Positions 61,854-64,000 of a stretch of 64,000 bases of DNA are shown here, piece by piece. Within the stretch, counting starts at the first letter, position 1. Every line of letters starts with the position of its first letter. The notes beneath the pieces are model-generated. The model was not told the DNA's origin and made no database searches. It saw nothing but the letters and a program-made list of their open reading frames with translations. The stretch comes from Parapedobacter indicus (GTDB lineage Bacteria > Bacteroidota > Bacteroidia > Sphingobacteriales > Sphingobacteriaceae): positions 124,001 through 188,000 of the forward strand of contig NZ_FOQO01000008.1 of the NCBI RefSeq assembly GCF_900113765.1, read 5' to 3'. The position numbers and the translations under genes were made by a program.

Positions 61854-64000
61854 TTAGAAGGTAAGCCTGAAACCTGCGGTCACGTTCCTGCTTAATGGGG
61901 TGTCGTCGTCGGCGGAGTTGCCCAGCCCGACTTCGGGATCCCAACCCGACCAGTTGGTCCAGGTATACAGGTTTTTGGCAGAGACGTATAACTGACACAA
62001 TTTCAGTTTCAATGATTTTAAGAAAGACGGGGTAAATCGGTAGGCGAACGTGATATCCTGTAGCCGGACAAAGCTCCTGCTTTCATAAATTCCGCTTTGC
62101 CGCACCGGTGTGTTATATATGCCTGTTGCATTGTCTACCCCATTTTCCGGTGTCCAATATGGGCGTACGGCCGTAGCATTGATGCGGAATACGTCGTCAG
62201 CATTCCATGCTACATTGACGGCCCTGGAATTGTCCATGAGGTAAAAGCCATTGCCCCCCTGTATGGAATTGAGTAGGAAAGAAAGATTGAAGTTGTTATA
62301 AGACAGGTTGTTGCCAATACTGAAACGATAATTTGGTGCTTCATAGCCAATAATGGTCCGATCTGAATTAGGGTCAATAACGCCATCCCCGTTTTGGTCG
62401 ACATACCTGAATTGACCGGGATACCAATTCATTAACGTCCGGCCATTGTAGAGATCATCTTCTGACCATACACCACCCGCCATTTCATAGTCGTAAATAG
62501 CGCTGATAGGTTCTCCCACAAACCACGAGTTTCCGAGATCCTGATCTGCTTCGCCCCCGTATAATTGTGTGATTTCGCTTCTGTTCAATGAAAAGACGAA
62601 ACTGCTTTCCCAACGCAGCTTACCCTGTAGGTTAATGGTCCTCATCTCCAATTCGCCGCCCCGGTTGCCGATGGCTCCGATATTGGCCCATATATTCGGG
62701 TAGCCGCTGGCTGGGGGAAGCGCACGCCTAACGAGCACATCCGTTGTCTTAGCATTGTAGATATCGACCGATCCGGTGATCCGCCGGTTCAGGAAGCCAA
62801 AATCAACACCTAAATTATAGGACCCAGTGGTCTCCCAGCCGAGGTCGGCGTTCCCCAATGAGGTTGGCAACACACCATTTGCCGTGGTGGCACCGTATAC
62901 ATAGGGCCTAGCATCCATTCGCGAAAAACTAGAGTACCGACCGATGCCCTGGTTGCCATTTTTTCCGTAAGAAAGCCTGACCTTTAAAAATACGTCCTTG
63001 ACATTGTCGAAGAATGGCTCTTCCGAAAGTACCCAGCCCAGCGATAGGGAAGGGAAGGTCGCAAATTTTTTGTTAGCGGCAAAACCGGAAAAGCCGTCTT
63101 TACGAACCGTACCGGTGACTAAATACCGGTCCTTGTAGCTGTACGAAACACGGCCCATGTACGACAAACTGTTTTCTTCCCATGCCGAGGATTCTACAAC
63201 GGGCAAGGTACCCATGCCAATGTTGTTGTATCCGAGAATCGGATTTTCAAATCCGGTATTGCTAATCGTCGAATTGTCTGCATACCGATTCTCACGACTA
63301 AACAACAAGGTGCCGTTAATCTGATGATTACCGAAGTCTCCGAGATAACTCACAATGTTATTCAAGATCCAGTTCCTCTCCTGAGATGGGTGTTTCCGGG
63401 CCTCCCCTTTGTTGGCCGACCCTTCGGGCGTATTGATCGGATAGAAGCTGTTATTGTTATTGGCGGAGTAGGTGTTGGAGTAATTGAGCTCATTCGTGAG
63501 GCCCTTTATCCAAGGAACAGTGACCTTTGCTCTCCCCACCACAAAGAGATTGTTGCGGATATCGCTGTTGTCGACATTCAGGTTGTTGAACGGATAGGGC
63601 ATATACGTTTCCCCTGTTAGGAACATATCATAATCAGGGGCTCCAATCTTATTATTCGCCAAAGGGCTTGCACGCCTGGCATTGTTAAAACTGGCTTCCA
63701 CCCCTGAATAGTCTCGATAGGAGTAAGATGAATTTAACCCGAAGGTCAGCCAGTCTGTCACCTTACTTTCAAAATTGGTACGTAGGGTGAACCGCTTGAA
63801 CGAGTCATTGGAAAGTATTCCTTGCTCGTCGGTATACGAAGCTGACACGAAGTAATTATTGCGCTCGGTTTGCTGCGACAGGCTGAGGTCATAGTTTTGG
63901 ATGGGTGCTCTGCGCGTAACCTCATCTACCCAATCGATGGATTTGCCCGCCAGGTAGTTATCGCGTTCTTCCTGCGTTCTTAACCGAGCGGCAACCAGTT
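61854..64000 (-). CDS. SusC/RagA-family TonB-dependent transporter (5' part beyond window)
   Basis: The frame is open to the right edge, giving about 715 visible C-terminal residues. The visible part is barrel: 'RRAPIQNYDLSLSQQ', 'WLTFGLNSSYSYRDYSG', 'LSYMGRVSYSYKDRYLVTGT', 'LSLGWVLSEEPFFDNVKDVF', 'LRLSYGKNGNQGIGRYSSFS', 'YLYTWTNWSGWDPEVG' style motifs, and the terminal 'NVTAGFRLTF'. The plug, TonB box and any STN domain are outside the window. It pairs with the 577-residue SusD downstream and belongs with the oxidoreductase and TIM-barrel genes. Confidence 0.95.
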   Translation of the reverse strand, partial: LVAARLRTQEERDNYLAGKSIDWVDEVTRRAPIQNYDLSLSQQTERNNYFVSASYTDEQGILSNDSFKRFTLRTNFESKVTDWLTFGLNSSYSYRDYSGVEASFNNARRASPLANNKIGAPDYDMFLTGETYMPYPFNNLNVDNSDIRNNLFVVGRAKVTVPWIKGLTNELNYSNTYSANNNNSFYPINTPEGSANKGEARKHPSQERNWILNNIVSYLGDFGNHQINGTLLFSRENRYADNSTISNTGFENPILGYNNIGMGTLPVVESSAWEENSLSYMGRVSYSYKDRYLVTGTVRKDGFSGFAANKKFATFPSLSLGWVLSEEPFFDNVKDVFLKVRLSYGKNGNQGIGRYSSFSRMDARPYVYGATTANGVLPTSLGNADLGWETTGSYNLGVDFGFLNRRITGSVDIYNAKTTDVLVRRALPPASGYPNIWANIGAIGNRGGELEMRTINLQGKLRWESSFVFSLNRSEITQLYGGEADQDLGNSWFVGEPISAIYDYEMAGGVWSEDDLYNGRTLMNWYPGQFRYVDQNGDGVIDPNSDRTIIGYEAPNYRFSIGNNLSYNNFNLSFLLNSIQGGNGFYLMDNSRAVNVAWNADDVFRINATAVRPYWTPENGVDNATGIYNTPVRQSGIYESRSFVRLQDITFAYRFTPSFLKSLKLKLCQLYVSAKNLYTWTNWSGWDPEVGLGNSADDDTPLSRNVTAGFRLTF

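Noticed and set aside
1-64000. CRISPR array, prophage, integrase, insertion sequence, tRNA or rRNA
   Set aside because: No regularly spaced repeats, transposase or integrase motifs, or tRNA-like cloverleaf sequences were recognised on reading. A dedicated scan (tRNAscan-SE, ISfinder) was not possible here.

Overview
The window looks like chromosomal DNA of a Bacteroidota bacterium, most likely of the Sphingobacteriales (a Parapedobacter/Pedobacter-type genome; the genus is a guess). The support is four SusC/SusD outer-membrane pairs, three sets of ECF sigma factor plus FecR anti-sigma factor, SusC proteins with an N-terminal STN signalling domain, several TTTG-N18-20-TAnnTTTG promoters of the Bacteroidota type, and Bacteroidota families such as DUF4254. 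No tRNA, rRNA, CRISPR array, transposase or phage module was seen.

Layout. 1-6.8 kb (minus strand): sigma / FecR / SusC / SusD uptake locus, with SusD cut by the left edge. 6.9-15.7 kb: housekeeping genes (Prc-type protease, TPR lipoprotein-like protein, rarA, MnmD-type tRNA methyltransferase, SlyD-like prolyl isomerase, DUF255 thioredoxin-fold protein, SixA-like phosphatase, a small HTH protein). 16.0-32.4 kb: a surface-polysaccharide locus with about a dozen glycosyltransferases, three methyltransferase-like genes, an FdtA/FdtB-type pair for a dTDP-3-amino-3,6-dideoxyhexose, and a DUF4254-GT9-GT4 operon that resembles LPS core assembly. Genes there commonly overlap by 4 nt. 32.6-37.4 kb: uvrB, upp, a PagL-like lipid A deacylase and a YkuK-like RNase H-fold protein.

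37.4-57.6 kb holds two consecutive loci built to the same plan, sigma / FecR / SusC / SusD / sulfatase / sulfatase, all on the minus strand. They look like an ancestral duplication that diverged in its sulfatases, and neither carries a glycoside hydrolase or polysaccharide lyase. 57.8-64 kb holds a fourth SusC/SusD pair (SusC cut by the right edge) followed by a Tat-type Gfo/Idh/MocA oxidoreductase and a lipoprotein-type TIM-barrel sugar isomerase/lyase-like protein. This combination suggests oxidative, 3-keto-type glycoside processing outside the cytoplasm.

How the genes work together: in the sigma/FecR loci, ligand binding by SusC is expected to signal through its STN domain to FecR, which releases the sigma factor to transcribe the uptake operon. 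SusCD imports sulfated oligosaccharides and the exported sulfatases desulfate them. The most unusual non-coding features are a hairpin at the same place in the FecR-SusC gap of both duplicated loci, a perfect 18-bp inverted repeat between one SusC and its SusD, a REP-like repeat captured in frame inside a fecR gene, and several convergent gene pairs with 0-5 nt between stop codons.
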